Of a stretch of 7,873 nt of DNA, positions 6,235 to 7,873 are shown one piece after another; within the stretch, counting starts at the first letter, position 1; every line of letters starts with the position of its first letter. The position numbers and the translations under genes were made by a program. The notes under the pieces were generated by a model. It had not been told where the DNA came from. It made no database searches and worked only from the letters and a program-made list of their open reading frames with translations. Source of the DNA: Treponema sp. GTDB taxonomy: Bacteria; Spirochaetota; Spirochaetia; Treponematales; Treponemataceae. The DNA lies in NCBI GenBank assembly GCA_017544745.1, contig JAFYDO010000032.1, forward strand, positions 1-7,873, written 5' to 3'.

Positions 6235-6980
6235 ACAAAAGAATCTTTCTTATAATTATTTCCTGTGTAACTATTGCGTGTATTATAATCGGTGCCTGCA
6301 TTCACTTAAGATTTTCATGGCCAGCCTTTTCTTCTGTACGCAGATCTGTATCAAAGGCTGTAGAAAAGAGCTTTGAAGGTGTAGATGATTATGACGATTA
6401 TGACTTTGTACCGGAGACCCGCACCTTTGAAACTGATTTGCAGGTGTTTGACTCTATCAAAATTGATGCAAAGGTTATGGGTGTTTCTGTTGAGCGCGGA
6501 AACCGTTTTGGAATCTCCGGTACCTATGCAAGGGAAGCACTTAAGCCATCGTTTTCGGTTTCTGGGGCAACACTTAAAATTACCCAGCCGAACAACAAAA
6601 TAAAACTTGTTACAAACGGTAACTGCAAGATTGTAATTACAATTCCTTATGGAATCAAACTTGAGTCTGTAGACATAAACGTTGATGTAGGCGCTGTTGC
6701 ACTTAAGGGAATAGACCTTGAGGATGCTCAGATTAATACCGATGTAGGTGCTATTGCAGTTGAGAATGTTGAATTCCGTGAGCTCAGAGCTAATTCGGAT
6801 GTAGGTGCTGTAAGTGTAGAGCTTGCACAACCTATAAGCGAATATAATATTGATGCCAGGTCCGATGTTGGAGCAATTCAGGTTAATGGTTCAAACGCAA
6901 AGCGCAAGTTCAGCCAGACCGGAAGCACCAACAAGGGAGTTAAGATTAAAACCGACGTTGGCGGAATAGATATTAAATAG
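6231..6980 (+). CDS. DUF4097-type beta-strand repeat protein, membrane-anchored
   Basis: The 249-residue product has a basic start (K3, R4) and one hydrophobic segment (about 5-24), so it is anchored in the membrane with its bulk outside the cytoplasm. Cys23 in the run IIIGAC could be a spirochaete-type lipobox, but this is weak. An acidic Asp/Tyr patch (51-58) precedes a beta-rich domain that ends in repeated turns with the core DVGA/DVGG, at 152, 171, 190, 212 and 242. Spacing is 19, 19, 22 and 30 residues, as in the right-handed beta-solenoid architecture of DUF4097 (adhesin-like) proteins. Such proteins commonly follow PadR and HAAS/DUF1700 genes; their biochemical function is not established. 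The start codon overlaps the preceding stop (ATGA), with GGAGG at 6220-6224. Confidence 0.88.
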   Translation: MNKRIFLIIISCVTIACIIIGACIHLRFSWPAFSSVRRSVSKAVEKSFEGVDDYDDYDFVPETRTFETDLQVFDSIKIDAKVMGVSVERGNRFGISGTYAREALKPSFSVSGATLKITQPNNKIKLVTNGNCKIVITIPYGIKLESVDINVDVGAVALKGIDLEDAQINTDVGAIAVENVEFRELRANSDVGAVSVELAQPISEYNIDARSDVGAIQVNGSNAKRKFSQTGSTNKGVKIKTDVGGIDIK

Positions 6981-6983
6981 GAG
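6979..6983 (+). promoter_or_regulatory. Ribosome binding site of the GH43 gene, overlapping the upstream stop codon
   Basis: AGGAG includes the last two bases of the TAG stop of the DUF4097 gene and sits 6 nt before the ATG at 6990. The two genes are 9 nt apart with no room for a terminator or promoter, which ties GH43 to the operon. Confidence 0.8.
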
Positions 6984-6989
6984 AAACCC

Positions 6990-7873
6990 ATGCCCGAGTA
7001 TAAAACTGCATCTGCAAATATTATCATGAGTGATTATCCGGACCCGGATGTAATTCGTGTAGATGACTGCTATTACATGGCAAGTACGACAATGCATTTT
7101 ATGCCGGGTTGCGTAATTCTTCGTTCTTACAATCTTGTAGACTGGGAGTTTGCTTCTTATGTTTACGATGAACTTGAACCCACAGAACGCCAGACCCTTA
7201 AAGATAACCGCGGAGTTTACGGCAAGGGCATGTGGGCTGCCTCCCTTAATTATCATGAGGGAAAATTCTATGTTAGCTTTGTTGCAAACGATACCCAGAA
7301 AACCTATCTTTATACCGCAGACAAAATAGAAGGCCCCTGGACTAAATCAAATATCCAGGGCTTTTATCATGATATGTCACTTTTCTGGGATGATGACGGA
7401 CGCGTTTATACTGTATGCGGCAACACCGAGATTCATCTTATAGAGCTTAAGCCCGATTTAAGCGGTCCCAAAGAGGGTGGTATAAACAAAATCATAATTC
7501 AGAGCGACAGGGAAAAATGTGCCCTTGGTTACGAAGGAAGTCATCTTTATAAAATAAACGGCCGCTACTACAACTTTATGATTTATATTCCAAAGGGCAG
7601 AATGCGTACAGAGGTTTGCTATATGGCAGATTCTCTGGAAGGTCCATGGACAGGTGGAGACGTTTTATGTTGTGACCTTGGGGGCTGGAACAGCGGTGTT
7701 GCTCAGGGTGGAATTGTCCAGGATAAAGAAGGCAAATGGTTTGGTATTCTTTTCCAAGACCACGGAGCTTTGGGACGCATTCCTGTTCTGGTTCCTGTAA
7801 GCTTTGCTGCAGACGGCATGCCTGTTTTTGAAAAAATGGAAAATGGCGTTACTGTTTTGGACAACAAGCCTGG
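6990..7873 (+). CDS. Glycoside hydrolase family 43 enzyme (beta-xylosidase/arabinofuranosidase type), 3' end outside window
   Basis: The first 294 residues are present, with an open frame to the right edge. The sequence follows the five-bladed beta-propeller of GH43. YPDPDVIRVDDCYYMASTT (16-34) carries the catalytic base, probably Asp18. WAASL follows at blade two. HDMSLFWDDDGRVY has Asp128 in the place of the pKa-modulating aspartate, and YEGSHLYKINGRYY has Glu182 in the place of the general acid. All three key acids are therefore present. The pattern is closest to the XynB-like GH43 group, which cleaves xylose or arabinose from xylo-oligosaccharides and often carries a C-terminal beta-sandwich that would lie beyond the window. 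No signal peptide is seen, so it should act in the cytoplasm on imported oligosaccharides. It follows the DUF4097 gene by 9 nt, an unusual partner for a PadR/HAAS module. Substrate specificity is not resolved. Confidence 0.92.
   Translation, partial: MPEYKTASANIIMSDYPDPDVIRVDDCYYMASTTMHFMPGCVILRSYNLVDWEFASYVYDELEPTERQTLKDNRGVYGKGMWAASLNYHEGKFYVSFVANDTQKTYLYTADKIEGPWTKSNIQGFYHDMSLFWDDDGRVYTVCGNTEIHLIELKPDLSGPKEGGINKIIIQSDREKCALGYEGSHLYKINGRYYNFMIYIPKGRMRTEVCYMADSLEGPWTGGDVLCCDLGGWNSGVAQGGIVQDKEGKWFGILFQDHGALGRIPVLVPVSFAADGMPVFEKMENGVTVLDNKP

Noticed and set aside
6351..6830. 159-codon minus-strand frame opposite the DUF4097 gene, and similar ones at 5283-5714, 5755-5973, 6043-6231 and 6891-7256
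   Set aside because: They lie opposite well-supported genes, and their composition reflects the reverse of the sense codons. No independent start signals were convincing.

Overview
The window looks like a piece of a host-associated or anaerobic spirochaete chromosome, most likely Treponema. This rests on modest GC content, TTGACA/TATAAT promoters, strong AGGAGG ribosome binding sites, a large alpha-2-macroglobulin lipoprotein and a gut-type family 43 glycosidase. It is an inference from gene content and base composition; no rRNA or other marker is present.

Left half, minus strand: a two-gene unit is read leftward from an extended -10 promoter near 4680. The first gene (3842-4657) encodes a membrane protein with three transmembrane segments, a Gly/Ser/Lys linker and a C-terminal domain resembling bacterial PH domains. 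After 24 nt comes a very large alpha-2-macroglobulin-type lipoprotein (start at 3817). It runs off the left edge after 1272 codons, so its thioester/TED region is not visible.

Centre (4658-4922): a compact divergent control region. The rightward promoter is near-consensus (TTGACA, 17 bp, TATGAT) with an A-tract upstream. Its spacer, -10 box and start site lie inside a 61-bp operator, made of perfect 11-bp inverted arms around three TAGTA iterons spaced exactly 14 bp apart. The transcribed leader then folds into a long interrupted hairpin (4806-4894) just before the first gene.

Right half, plus strand: a tightly packed operon encodes a PadR-family repressor, a HAAS/DUF1700-type multi-pass membrane protein (14-nt overlap), a DUF4097-type anchored repeat protein (ATGA overlap) and, 9 nt later, a glycoside hydrolase family 43 enzyme cut by the right edge. 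The first three form a recurring module thought to sense or respond to envelope conditions. The cytoplasmic GH43 appended to it is the odd member. The A2M lipoprotein and the PadR module both concern the envelope and share one control region, so they may be regulated together.
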